This document shows positions 50,286 through 58,917 of a stretch of 64,000 nucleotides of DNA, in pieces (within the stretch, counting starts at the first letter, position 1; each line of letters starts with the position of its first letter). Location of the stretch: NCBI RefSeq assembly GCF_003428875.1, contig NZ_QQRS01000004.1:248001-312000 (forward strand). Reading direction: 5' to 3'. The position numbers and the translations under genes are program-made. The stretch is from Planomicrobium okeanokoites. Lineage in GTDB: Bacteria; Bacillota; Bacilli; Bacillales_A; Planococcaceae. The notes under the pieces were generated by a model. The model worked only from the letters and a program-made list of their open reading frames with translations. It was not told where the DNA came from and did no database searches.

Positions 50286-50393
50286 CAAGTCTCATCCTAT
50301 CTGTATTTTGCCCATTTATCTTATAATAAGTGTATAACAAAGCCTCTCTCAATACACTCTTTTCATCGGAATAACAGCTGAGGAGGAGAAATC

Positions 50394-50603
50394 ATGAAGA
50401 AAAAGATCCACACCTATAACATTCTTCTGTCGAACGGGGAATGGCTGGAGAATATCCGGTTTGAGGGTCCGCTCGAATACCATTTCTCCGGGGTCATGGT
50501 CAGTTTGCTTCCTGTTCAGGATGCTGCCGGCAAAACGATTGTGCTGAATATGCATCATATCGTCAAAGCCGAGCTTCTGACTGTTGAAGAAATTGGACCA
50601 TGA
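50394..50603 (+). CDS. small hypothetical protein, 69 aa
   Basis: A 69-residue protein with no known family: KKKIHTYNILLSNGEWLENIRFEGPLEYHFSGVMVSLLPVQ..., probably a small beta-barrel or SH3-like fold. GAGGAGGAGAAATC precedes the ATG and a terminator follows, so it is a genuine gene. It is divergent from the rRNA methyltransferase gene. Confidence 0.6.
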   Translation: MKKKIHTYNILLSNGEWLENIRFEGPLEYHFSGVMVSLLPVQDAAGKTIVLNMHHIVKAELLTVEEIGP

Positions 50604-50616
50604 GCAAACAAAGAAA

Positions 50617-50651
50617 CGTTCAGCACGGTAAAAGTGCTGAACGCTTTTTAG
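50617..50651 (+). terminator. Rho-independent terminator
   Basis: GTTCAGCAC pairs with GTGCTGAAC followed by GCTTTTT. Confidence 0.85.
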
Positions 50652-50702
50652 ATTCATCGGATTATGCTGGCAGCAACGCTGAACGGGCGCTTGCGCTTTT
50701 CC

Positions 50703-51059
50703 TTATTCACTGATCCATTCCCACGCATCTTCCATCTGGTCAATGTCGAAATGCTTTGTTTTGATGGATGGCAGATAGTCACTGGTTTCGACCAGCTTCT
50801 CGACTTTTTCATCATCGCTGACCACCGCCAGTTTATTGTATTGGCTCCAGCGTTTCACATCAATTTTCATTTCCTCGAGCAACGCTTTAAAAGAAGCGCC
50901 TTCAAAGTGGTAAAGAATCGCGTAAAGGTTGAATTCCCCTTTTTCCGAAAACTTTTCCTGTATAACTTTATCGAGCTTCGTTAAATCATCTTGTGTTACG
51001 TGGCCTTCGATTTCCACTGCAATTGTTTCCATATCTTTACTCGGCACTAAAGTCAGCAT
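50703..51059 (-). CDS. SpoIIAA-like STAS protein (DUF3478)
   Basis: A 118-residue protein of the SpoIIAA-like family. TIAVEIEGHVTQDDLTKLDKVIQEKFSEKGEFNLYAIL (about 11-48) and WSQYNKLAVVSDDEKVEKLVE (about 71-91) match the pattern. These STAS-like proteins are not anti-sigma antagonists; their role, possibly lipid or small-molecule binding, is unclear. GGAAGGGGCGG precedes the ATG. Confidence 0.78.
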   Translation of the reverse strand: MLTLVPSKDMETIAVEIEGHVTQDDLTKLDKVIQEKFSEKGEFNLYAILYHFEGASFKALLEEMKIDVKRWSQYNKLAVVSDDEKVEKLVETSDYLPSIKTKHFDIDQMEDAWEWISE

Positions 51060-51157
51060 TTTTCCGCCCCTTCCTTAAAATTATCGTATTATTCTATTCC
51101 CTATTCTCAGACAGTCAAACTGGATGCTCAACGCCTTCTCCCGATTTTTGCCCAGAA

Positions 51158-51198
51158 TAAAAACTGTTCCGCAGCCTTTTGGCTTTGAAACAGTTTTA
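51158..51198 (-). terminator. Rho-independent terminator of brnQ copy 1
   Basis: AAAACTGTTTC pairs with GGAACAGTTTTT with inner AGCC/GGCT pairing. Confidence 0.8.
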
Positions 51199-51208
51199 AG
51201 TGTCATAA

Positions 51209-52579
51209 TCAGTTTTGATTTCCGGTTGATGTTACGTCTTCCCCTCTGGTGAAGCGGGCGATAATCCCCGTAATAAGAATGGTTGCCAATGCCGGCAGCA
51301 GCCAGCCAAGGCCTTCATTATAAAGCGGAAGTATTGTGTTGTAAAAGTCGACGATTGCCTGCAGCCATGAAGGGTTTTCAACGCCAATCGAAGCTGTCAG
51401 CGTTTTCATTCCATCGACCGCAGCGATGAAAAACGTCACGATAATCGCCGACGCATAAACGAGGCGGCGGTGCTTAAAGAGTGGTGACAGGAACGCCAGC
51501 ATTATCAGCACGATGGCCAGTGGATATAAAAACAGCAGCACCGGAATCGAAAAGGCGATGATGTTTGCAAGGCCCGCATTCGTGACAATCAATGAAAAGA
51601 CGGAAAAAATGACAACATAGATTTTGTAATCGATCACCGGTGCAAGCTTATTGAAAAATCCTGCATTTGCTACGATTAAGCCCACTGCTGTTGTCAGGCA
51701 GGCAAGCGTGATGATGACGGCAAGCAATAATTGGCCGAATGTGCCGAAGTAATGGGCTGAGGCTCCACTTAAGACCGGACCGCCTGTTTCGAGGAGCCCT
51801 AATGTGCCTGTACTTGTTGCACCAAGATAGGCGATTCCGGTGTAAACGACAGCCAATAATACAGCTGCGATTACGGCACTCTTTAAAGTTGCCGCCAGAA
51901 CGCCTTTAGCGGAAGTGACCCCCAGCTTACGCACTGAGGCGATGACGATAATTCCAAAAACAAGTGAGGCCAAGGCATCCATGGTGTTATAGCCTTCCAG
52001 GAATCCTGTCAGAAATGGGCTGTCCGTATAATTGTCCTGAGGTGCGCCAATTGTGCCCATCGGCATGAATAAAGCAGCCACCAGCAGCACGGCCAGCGTC
52101 ACCAGAATAGCCGGAGACAGAAACTTCCCGATCTTATTGACGATTTCCAATGGGTTCAAGGACAACGCCAGTGCAATCGCGAAAAAGATGATGGAGAATA
52201 CAAGTAAGATGACCGTTCCCGAACTGCCCGGTGTAAAAGGGGCGATACCGATTTCATATGCGACCGCGGCAGTCCGTGGCAGTGCGAAGAATGGCCCGAT
52301 CGTCAAATAGAGCAAAGATGTGAAAACAAGTCCGTAAACCGGATGGACCCGGCTTGAAAGATCACGTAAATCATTGCTTTTTGAATAGCCGAGAGCCAGA
52401 ATTCCGAGCAACGGCAAGCCTACGCCCGTAATCAGAAAGCCAGTGATGGCAATTGCCACTTCAGTTCCCGCATATTGTCCCAATTGCGCAGGAAAAATCA
52501 GGTTCCCCGCACCAAAAAACAAAGCAAACAGCATCATGCCGATTATAAGGTAAGATTTAAAATTCAGATTTGTATCCAT
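51209..52579 (-). CDS. brnQ: branched-chain amino acid carrier (BrnQ), copy 1
   Basis: A 456-residue LIVCS-family sodium-coupled carrier of Leu, Ile and Val, with twelve predicted helices. ALFFGAGNLIFPAQLGQYAG (about 21-40) is the family signature. The start at 52579 follows GGAGGAACCTGG; nine more codons are open upstream. A second BrnQ of nearly the same sequence is at 55641-57005. A TTGCAT/TAAGAT promoter (52657-52684) is visible upstream. Neither T-box nor leucine attenuator is seen. Confidence 0.92.
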   Translation of the reverse strand: MDTNLNFKSYLIIGMMLFALFFGAGNLIFPAQLGQYAGTEVAIAITGFLITGVGLPLLGILALGYSKSNDLRDLSSRVHPVYGLVFTSLLYLTIGPFFALPRTAAVAYEIGIAPFTPGSSGTVILLVFSIIFFAIALALSLNPLEIVNKIGKFLSPAILVTLAVLLVAALFMPMGTIGAPQDNYTDSPFLTGFLEGYNTMDALASLVFGIIVIASVRKLGVTSAKGVLAATLKSAVIAAVLLAVVYTGIAYLGATSTGTLGLLETGGPVLSGASAHYFGTFGQLLLAVIITLACLTTAVGLIVANAGFFNKLAPVIDYKIYVVIFSVFSLIVTNAGLANIIAFSIPVLLFLYPLAIVLIMLAFLSPLFKHRRLVYASAIIVTFFIAAVDGMKTLTASIGVENPSWLQAIVDFYNTILPLYNEGLGWLLPALATILITGIIARFTRGEDVTSTGNQN

Positions 52580-52656
52580 CCAGGTTCCTCCTGAGGATGT
52601 AAGCACTTGGATTGAACCGTTCCCAAAATTCCTTGATTCGATGCATTACATTAGCC

Positions 52657-52684
52657 ATCTTACAATACTCAAAGCAAAATGCAA
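52657..52684 (-). promoter_or_regulatory. possible promoter of brnQ copy 1
   Basis: Minus strand -35 TTGCAT (52679-52684), 16-base spacer, -10 TAAGAT (52657-52662). Confidence 0.4.
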
Positions 52685-52766
52685 CTGCTGAAACCATTAA
52701 TTTTCAAAAAATCTGTCTTTTGAAATCCATTTACTTCTTTTAATATACAGAATATTCATTTCATGT

Positions 52767-52801
52767 TAAAAGCTGGAGAAAAATTAGCTTTTCTCCAGCT
52801 C
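52767..52801 (-). terminator. probable terminator of AIM24 gene
   Basis: AGCTGGAGAAAA pairs with TTTTTCTCCAGCT on the minus strand; the T tract is short. Confidence 0.6.
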
Positions 52802-52884
52802 ATGTTTACTATTTTAATGTGGCAATAGATGTGAGGCTTTTAACTTTATAATCTTATTCCCCGTTCAGCGAACCGGAAACCAAA

Positions 52885-53583
52885 TCAGGAAGATCCATTC
52901 GAAACTGTATAAACCTCTTCAAAAGGCTGAACGATGACGAAACCGTCTCCCTGGAATTCCATCTGGATCGATTCACCGCTGCCCCGTCCGATAAAGGTGC
53001 GGAAGCTGACGTCGGTGCGGAATTCCGGTGTCAAATTGCCTGACCATGCCACTGTTGCATTCGGGTCGGTAATGACAGGCTGTCCCGGTTTCACCAATAA
53101 TGTCAGCGGCTCGTAATGTGAAGTGATGGCGACACGCCCCCTGCCTTTCAATGTAACATTGAACAAACCGCCTGCCATCATGCCAGCCACTTTGCGCATT
53201 AATTTTATTTCCCATTCAATTCCCGGCTCAAAAGCAAGCAAATCATTGCCGTTTACCGTAATGGTTTCATCGTTCAATTCGAAAATCGTGATTTTCTTGC
53301 CTTGGTCAGCGAGATACAAGCGCCCTTGTCCATTGGCTTTCATCAGTGAAGTGCCTTCACCCGTCAATGCTTTTTTGAACATCGTGCCAAGGCCATGTTC
53401 CATGACGCCTTCCCGCGCAAACTTGATCTGCCCAGTATAGGAAATCATCGACCCTGTTTTCGCCCAAACCATCCCGTCCAGATTCACTTCCAGAATCCTT
53501 TCCGTCTCCAGTTCAAAATAATCATTTTCCCGTTCGTCCTGCCGTGTCTTTTCGATAAATTCCTTGATTGTATAATTGCTCAT
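52885..53583 (-). CDS. AIM24 family protein
   Basis: A 232-residue beta-rich protein of the AIM24 (TIGR00266-like) family. SMISYTGQIKFAREGVMEHGLGTMFKKALTGEGTSLMKANGQGRLYLADQGKKITIFELNDETITVNGNDLLAFEPGIEWEIKLMRKVAGMMAGGLFNVTLKGRGRVAI (about 45-155, in part) reproduces the family core with LMKANGQGRLYLAD and GGLFNVTLKGRGRVA. Yeast AIM24 acts in mitochondrial organisation; bacterial roles are unknown. GGAGGAATCGGA precedes the ATG. Confidence 0.85.
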   Translation of the reverse strand: MSNYTIKEFIEKTRQDERENDYFELETERILEVNLDGMVWAKTGSMISYTGQIKFAREGVMEHGLGTMFKKALTGEGTSLMKANGQGRLYLADQGKKITIFELNDETITVNGNDLLAFEPGIEWEIKLMRKVAGMMAGGLFNVTLKGRGRVAITSHYEPLTLLVKPGQPVITDPNATVAWSGNLTPEFRTDVSFRTFIGRGSGESIQMEFQGDGFVIVQPFEEVYTVSNGSS

Positions 53584-53744
53584 TCCGATTCCTCCATTCG
53601 TTTCTTTACTATACGGTCAACGGATTGCAGAAGTTTCATCGCGAATAAAAGCGTTCCATCCATTCCACAATATTTTTTCGCTTTTCATTGATATACTGTA
53701 AAATAGAAACTTTTAAGTCTGGGAAATAAAGGGGCGCACGCGCA

Positions 53745-54119
53745 ATGAAATTTTTGATGCTTCTGTTTCAATTCATTTTTATATATGGCTTTTTCTTTCT
53801 CGGCCAATTGCTGCGCGAGCTGTTCAGCATCCCCTTGCCTGCCAGCATCATCGGCTTCATGCTGATGTTCGCCGCTTTACTTCTTAAGCTTGTCCCATTG
53901 CGTTTTGTGGATTCCACAGCTACTTTGCTGCTGTCTTTTTTACCGCTTTTCTTTATACCCGCCACAGTAGGCGTTATCGAATACCTCGATGTATTCACCG
54001 GCAAAGGTTTTTTCCTGATTGTCGTCATTATTTTCAGCACCTTATTGACGATGGCTGCATCCGGTTCCACCAGCCAATATCTTGGCCGGCGGATTGAAGC
54101 ACGAAAGGAGCAGAAATGA
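53745..54119 (+). CDS. lrgA: LrgA/CidA family holin-like protein
   Basis: A 124-residue membrane protein with four predicted helices. IYGFFFLGQLLRELFSIPLPASIIGFMLMFAALLLKLVPLRFVD (about 12-56, in part) matches the LrgA/CidA family, where the SIPLPASIIG block is typical. LrgA and CidA influence murein hydrolase activity and programmed lysis in Staphylococcus, and the related YsbA/YxzK function in Bacillus acetate or pyruvate use. It overlaps the lrgB-like gene by four bases. Confidence 0.8.
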   Translation: MKFLMLLFQFIFIYGFFFLGQLLRELFSIPLPASIIGFMLMFAALLLKLVPLRFVDSTATLLLSFLPLFFIPATVGVIEYLDVFTGKGFFLIVVIIFSTLLTMAASGSTSQYLGRRIEARKEQK

Positions 54120-54811
54120 TGAGCGATTTACTAGTTGCATTTTTTTTCATCGGTTTTACATTCGCTGCTTACTTTTTAATGAACCTTCTATATTTAAGAT
54201 TCCACTTTTCCTTTTTAATGCCTGCTTTGACAGCCACATTCATTATTGTGCTGTTCTTACTGATGACTGGGACATCGTATGAAACGTATATGACCGGTGG
54301 CCAGTGGGTCGACAGTTTCATGGGCCCTGCCGTTGTCGCCTTGGCAATTCCGTTGTATAAACAGCGAAAACTATTATTCGATAATCTTGTGCCTGTCCTT
54401 TCAGGTATCCTGGTCGGAGTAGTCATCGGCATGGCCTCCGGTATCACTTTGGCAAAATTATTCGGATTTTCAAGGACGTTGATCCTTTCCTTACTGCCAA
54501 AATCCATCACCACACCTGTGGCTATGGAGGTGACCGAGCAATTAGGCGGTATCCCTTCCCTAGCGGCAGTGTTTGTCATGATTGCGGGATTCTCCGGAAT
54601 TATTGTCGGGCCCGCCTTCCTGAAACTGCTTCGTATTGAAACGCCGATCGGCATCGGCATGGGCTTGGGGGCTTCGGCTCATGGCATTGGAACCGCCAAA
54701 GCTTTGGAATATGGCGCGCAGGAAGCATCAGTCAGCTCAGTCGCCATGTCATTGAGTGCAGTTATCGGTTCATTTTTGGCGCCTGTTTTTGTCTGGTTTT
54801 TCTTCCTCTAA
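54116..54811 (+). CDS. lrgB: LrgB/CidB family membrane protein
   Basis: A 231-residue membrane protein with about eight helices, of the LrgB family. FMGPAVVALAIPLYKQRKLL (about 64-83), SLLPKSITTPVAMEVTEQLGGIPSLAAVFVMIAGFSG (about 121-157, in part) and GLGASAHGIGTAKALE (about 180-195) are the family signatures. It forms an operon with lrgA via an ATGA overlap. In Bacillus the YsbAB pair transports pyruvate; which role applies here cannot be told from sequence. Confidence 0.85.
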   Translation: MMSDLLVAFFFIGFTFAAYFLMNLLYLRFHFSFLMPALTATFIIVLFLLMTGTSYETYMTGGQWVDSFMGPAVVALAIPLYKQRKLLFDNLVPVLSGILVGVVIGMASGITLAKLFGFSRTLILSLLPKSITTPVAMEVTEQLGGIPSLAAVFVMIAGFSGIIVGPAFLKLLRIETPIGIGMGLGASAHGIGTAKALEYGAQEASVSSVAMSLSAVIGSFLAPVFVWFFFL

Positions 54812-54829
54812 AAACTTGCTGCATAAGCC

Positions 54830-54848
54830 TGCGATATACTGCATATTG
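54830..54848 (+). promoter_or_regulatory. GntR/BrnQ operator motif, copy 1 (upstream of gntR)
   Basis: TGCGATATACTGCATATTG differs from the motif upstream of brnQ copy 2 at only two of 19 positions. It lies about 28 bases upstream of a -10 TATAAT (54876-54881), next to the -35 position of the gntR promoter. Confidence 0.6.
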
Positions 54849-54918
54849 ATTACTGCCTTTTCTGTTTTATTGGCGTATAATGGATAGTAATAAGAGTTTG
54901 AGAGAGGGTAGATTGAAT

Positions 54919-55572
54919 ATGCCGGTCCCGACTAACCATTCAAAACCTGTTCGTACAAGTGCTAAAGAAAGTGCCTATTCCCAGCTGGAACAATGGATTA
55001 TAGACGGTACGCTGCAGCCAGGAGAGAAGCTGACTGATATCGAACTGGCCCAGGCGCTCAATTTGAGCAGAACCCCCATCCGAGAAGCGCTGCAGTTGCT
55101 TGAGATGGTGGGTTTTGTGAGAATGTATCCTGGAAAAGCCACAACCGTTACTGAAGTGTTAAAAGAAGATATCAATCATCTGCTGCCGCCTCTTGCCGTG
55201 TTGCAAGCGCTGGCCGGCGAGCTTGCTGTTCCGAACATTACCGAGGACCAAATCAGGCGTCTGGAAGAAACCAATCAGCGTTTTGCCAAAGCTATTGAAG
55301 CAAAAGACAGTTTCACTGCACTCAAAATAGATGAAGAATTTCACCGGATCATTATTGAAGCCGCTCAGAATCCATACATCACCATTATGCTCAGCCGGCT
55401 GCAATCCCATGTGAGAAGGCAGTTTTTCCATCATTCATTGGAGTTGTCGGAAGCTTCCCGCAACGAACACGACCAGATTATCCAGGCTTTCAAAGACAAG
55501 GATGCCGAACGCCTTTCTTCTCTGACAAAAAATAATTGGATCCGCTCCATCGAAGAAATGAATGCCAAATAG
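54919..55572 (+). CDS. GntR family regulator (FadR/FCD subfamily)
   Basis: A 217-residue transcription factor. The winged helix (about 15-80: ESAYSQLEQWIIDGTLQPGEKLTDIELAQALNLSRTPIREALQLLEMVGFV) is followed by an FCD ligand-binding domain (about 90-215) with helices carrying Asp, His (EFHRIIIEAAQNPYITIM) and His metal-site residues. FCD regulators sense carboxylates or amino-acid derivatives. The ATG at 54919 follows GAGAGGGTAGATTG. The 19-base operator motif upstream is shared with the convergent brnQ, so the gene probably controls both itself and brnQ copy 2. Confidence 0.87.
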   Translation: MPVPTNHSKPVRTSAKESAYSQLEQWIIDGTLQPGEKLTDIELAQALNLSRTPIREALQLLEMVGFVRMYPGKATTVTEVLKEDINHLLPPLAVLQALAGELAVPNITEDQIRRLEETNQRFAKAIEAKDSFTALKIDEEFHRIIIEAAQNPYITIMLSRLQSHVRRQFFHHSLELSEASRNEHDQIIQAFKDKDAERLSSLTKNNWIRSIEEMNAK

Positions 55573-55585
55573 CAACTCTTCCATT

Positions 55586-55631
55586 GAAAAAAGCTGTTCC
55601 GAAAGCATTTGCTTTCGGAACAGCTTTTTGT
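55586..55631. terminator. bidirectional Rho-independent terminator
   Basis: AAAAAAGCTGTTCCGAAAGC pairs with GCTTTCGGAACAGCTTTTT between gntR and the convergent brnQ. Confidence 0.95.
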
Positions 55632-55640
55632 GATTCCTAT

Positions 55641-57005
55641 TTAATTCCTTACCGGCTCGACACTTTCACCTTTTCTGCTCGAAGCAACCAAACCGGTGAC
55701 AACGATTGTGATGACGGCCGGCAATAACCAGCCGAGTCCTTCATTATACAGCGGAAGTACAGTGCCATAGAAATCGATGACTGATTGCAGCCACACAGGA
55801 TTTTCTACTCCCAGTGTGCCGGTCAGTGTTTTTAATCCGTCAATCACTGCGATAAAGAACGTCACAGTTATTGTCGCGACATAGACAGCACGTGCATGAT
55901 TAAATAACGGCGATGTGAAAGCCAGGAGAATCAGCACAATTGCCAAAGGATACAGGAACATCAAGACAGGGATTGAATACGTGATGATATTGGAAAGGCC
56001 AGCATTCGTTACGACCAATGCAAATACAGAGAAAATGACGACAAACACTTTATAACTGATTTTCGGTGCGAGTTTGTGGAAAAACTCCGCATTCGCCACA
56101 ATCAGTCCCACAGCCGTTGTCAGACAAGCAAGCGAAATGATGACAGCTATCAGCAAAGTGCCGAATGTGCCGAAGTAATGGGCAGAAGCTCCGCTCAGAA
56201 CCGGACCGCCTGTTTCCAATAGACCCAATGTACCTGTACTCGTCGCACCAAGCAGCGCGATGCCCGTATAGACAACAGCAAGCAATGCCGCCGCGACAAG
56301 CCCGCTTTTCAATGTAGCGGTAAGAACGCCTTTTGGTGAGTTGACGCCCATTTTACGGATAGCCGCAATGACGATGATGCCGAATACCAGCGATGCCAGC
56401 GCGTCCATTGTGTTATAGCCTTCCAGGAAACCGGTCATGAAGGCATTATCAAGATAGCCTCCTTGTGGTGTCCCCGCTTCACCCATCGGCGTGATGAACG
56501 CCGCAATCAGCAGCACCGCCAAAGTCACCAGGATTGCAGGTGACAGGAATTTTCCGACACTGTCGACGATTTTAGAAGGATTCAATGAGATGAACAAAGC
56601 AATAGCAAAAAAGACAATTGAGAATATTAGCAGCATCGTCCCCATCGAACCGTCACTGACAAATGGGGCAATGCCGACTTCATAAGCGACAGCGCCAGTT
56701 CTCGGCAATGCGAAGAATGGCCCGATCGTCAAATACAATAGAGAAGTGAAAAGGATGCCGTATATCGGATGAACACGGCTCGAAAGGTCCTGAAGGTCAT
56801 TGCTTTTCGAATAACCGATCGCCAGAATTCCGAGAAGCGGCAAGCCCACACCTGTTATTAAGAATCCGAGTATTGCAATACCGACTTCCGTTCCTGCATA
56901 TTGCCCCAATTGCGCGGGAAAAATCAGGTTCCCTGCCCCAAAAAATAATGCGAACAACATCATTCCGACAACTGCATACGACTTAAATGATAATTTACTA
57001 TCCAT
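55641..57005 (-). CDS. brnQ: branched-chain amino acid carrier (BrnQ), copy 2
   Basis: A 454-residue LIVCS-family carrier with twelve predicted helices; long stretches equal copy 1 at 51209 (both contain ALFFGAGNLIFPAQLGQYAG, GPFFALPRT and FLEGYNTMDALASLVFGIIVIA). The duplicates differ at their ends and in a few loops. It is convergent with the GntR gene, and an inverted repeat closely matching the motif before gntR lies at 57089-57112 upstream, so this copy may be regulated by GntR while copy 1 is not. Confidence 0.92.
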   Translation of the reverse strand: MDSKLSFKSYAVVGMMLFALFFGAGNLIFPAQLGQYAGTEVGIAILGFLITGVGLPLLGILAIGYSKSNDLQDLSSRVHPIYGILFTSLLYLTIGPFFALPRTGAVAYEVGIAPFVSDGSMGTMLLIFSIVFFAIALFISLNPSKIVDSVGKFLSPAILVTLAVLLIAAFITPMGEAGTPQGGYLDNAFMTGFLEGYNTMDALASLVFGIIVIAAIRKMGVNSPKGVLTATLKSGLVAAALLAVVYTGIALLGATSTGTLGLLETGGPVLSGASAHYFGTFGTLLIAVIISLACLTTAVGLIVANAEFFHKLAPKISYKVFVVIFSVFALVVTNAGLSNIITYSIPVLMFLYPLAIVLILLAFTSPLFNHARAVYVATITVTFFIAVIDGLKTLTGTLGVENPVWLQSVIDFYGTVLPLYNEGLGWLLPAVITIVVTGLVASSRKGESVEPVRN

Positions 57006-57088
57006 ACTTTCTCCTCCTCATGCTCTTTTCCTGTATTTGCTTTGCTTAGTCATTATATATTTTCAATATAACTTTAAGGTCTGAAATA

Positions 57089-57112
57089 CATTATGCGATA
57101 TATTGCATAATG
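57089..57112 (-). promoter_or_regulatory. GntR/BrnQ operator motif, copy 2 (upstream of brnQ)
   Basis: The 24 bases form a perfect inverted repeat CATTATGC-N8-GCATAATG. The inner 19 bases TGCGATATATTGCATAATG match the gntR upstream motif at 17 of 19 positions. It is about 31 bases upstream of a -10 TATAAT (57052-57057, minus strand), the same geometry as at gntR. Confidence 0.65.
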
Positions 57113-57238
57113 CTATATTACATCCTTTTTTCTAAAAATCAACACTTTTAATCACAAATATTTTAAAAATCTGGCTATTCGAATAAAATAGGTACTAAGT
57201 TCGTTCCTAAGTGTAATTTTCTTGAAATAACAATAAAT

Positions 57239-57277
57239 AAAAAGCAGAAAAGGCTCGAGACCTTTTCTGCTTTTTTG
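57239..57277. terminator. bidirectional Rho-independent terminator
   Basis: AAAAAGCAGAAAAGG pairs with CCTTTTCTGCTTTTTT, downstream of the ABC-2 permease operon. Confidence 0.9.
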
Positions 57278-57312
57278 ATGTGAAATTAAATATACGAGGA
57301 GACTTCTCCCGT

Positions 57313-58917
57313 TCAACTGCCAATATCTCTCCTATTGTATCCGACAAATCCAACCACAATCAATAGTATTGCGACTGCTGTCAGCATCGTCGCCTGCAGC
57401 CAGTCGAACTCTTCCAGCGGAATAGCTGAAACATAACCGAAAGGCGTAATTTTCTCCACCCATTCAGGCAATTGGAACAAGCTGCCGAGATATATGACAA
57501 AGAAAGAAAAGCTGAGATACAGCCAGATAAAGCCGGTCAGCTTCGGCAGCCAGCCGATCAGCAGCACCGTCAAACCGACCATCACCCACACCGCCGGTAA
57601 ATAGGCGAGCGCTGCCTGATAAGCCATGGCTACATCAAATCCTTCTTCCATCACTGCATCCGCCACTGTGCCAAGCCCCAGACCGGCCAGTGAAATCATT
57701 ACAAAACTCGCTATCAGCGAAATCAGCAAATAACTGCCAAGCAGGCGATTTCTTGAAACCGCTCTGCCTAAAATATGTTCGATTCGGTCGTTCTTCTCTT
57801 CACCCCGCATCTTCAATATGGCCATAAGCACCGGTATTGTGGCTATGATGGTCATGACAGCCATCAAAGTCGGAACAAACTGCTCAACGAGCGAAAATCC
57901 TTCCATCGGCACAAGCAAATCCTGCATGAGGTCGACATCCGCAAAAAAGGATTCCATATCCCCCATCACAGACCCGTAAGAAGCACCCAGCACATACATC
58001 GAGATCGCCCAGGCAATAAATCCTGTGCGCTGCAGCCGGAATGCAAGTCCGATGGGACTCAATAACAGCGGAGACGCATGGACTTTACCAGCTCTTGCGG
58101 GCAGAAAGCCTGCTCCAAGATCCCTGATTGAATTCAGGTACATCGCCAGCGCGCCGAAGATGATCGCGGCGCCCACCGTCAGCAAAACCGGCCACCAGAT
58201 ATTATTGACATAAACTTCCGAACGGACAATCCATCCAAGAGGCGACAGCCAAGCGACGGCTTCACTCCCCACATCGCCAATCGCACGCACAATATAGGCC
58301 AATAACAGAATGCCAATGGATAAGCCCATCGCGCTTCTGGCATTATGCGATAGCTGGGCGCAAACAGCCGTAAGTGACGCAAAAATCATCCCGGTTGCCC
58401 CGAGTGCTGCTCCATAAAGAAGCGAGCCTTCCAATTCCATGCTTTCAATGTTCAACGCATACAGACTGATGCCGGTAAGAACCGCCAGCACGGTATTCAC
58501 CAAAAACAATACCAATAATGTGGCAGCTACATTTGAAAGCCGTCCGACCGGCAAAGAACGGACCATTTCAATGCGCCCATCTTCTTCATCTGTTCTAGTG
58601 TGGCGAATCACCAACAGCACACTCATCAACCCGACGACTACGGCGGTCATCAACAGCATCTGGTGAGCCATCATCGCGCCGCTGGTGTAATTGGCAAGTC
58701 CATACCCAGGACCCACCATCGCCATCATCGCCGGATTCTCCATCGTTGCCGCTATGGCTTGCCGTTCCTGCGCATTTTCATATAACCCTATGAATGCCAC
58801 CGCCGTGGCGACGGTTGCAAAAACAAAACTGAGAATCCATATCGGAATCCGAATTCGGTCACGCCGCAGGATAAAACGGCTTAAACTGCCAGTTCCACTG
58901 AATAACTGGTTATTCAT
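57313..58917 (-). CDS. ABC-2 type exporter permease
   Basis: A 534-residue membrane protein with about twelve helices in two halves, of the polyketide/antibiotic exporter type. It begins with a six-helix N-terminal half (LRRDRIRIPIWILSFVFATVATAVAFIGLY) and an equivalent C-terminal half with GEEKNDRIEHILGRAVSRNRLLGSYLLIS, the EDGRIEMVRSLPVGR loops mark each repeat. It starts one base into the ATPase stop (TGATG), so translation is coupled. Export substrate is unknown; TetR control suggests a drug or toxic lipid. Confidence 0.8.
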   Translation of the reverse strand: MNNQLFSGTGSLSRFILRRDRIRIPIWILSFVFATVATAVAFIGLYENAQERQAIAATMENPAMMAMVGPGYGLANYTSGAMMAHQMLLMTAVVVGLMSVLLVIRHTRTDEEDGRIEMVRSLPVGRLSNVAATLLVLFLVNTVLAVLTGISLYALNIESMELEGSLLYGAALGATGMIFASLTAVCAQLSHNARSAMGLSIGILLLAYIVRAIGDVGSEAVAWLSPLGWIVRSEVYVNNIWWPVLLTVGAAIIFGALAMYLNSIRDLGAGFLPARAGKVHASPLLLSPIGLAFRLQRTGFIAWAISMYVLGASYGSVMGDMESFFADVDLMQDLLVPMEGFSLVEQFVPTLMAVMTIIATIPVLMAILKMRGEEKNDRIEHILGRAVSRNRLLGSYLLISLIASFVMISLAGLGLGTVADAVMEEGFDVAMAYQAALAYLPAVWVMVGLTVLLIGWLPKLTGFIWLYLSFSFFVIYLGSLFQLPEWVEKITPFGYVSAIPLEEFDWLQATMLTAVAILLIVVGFVGYNRRDIGS

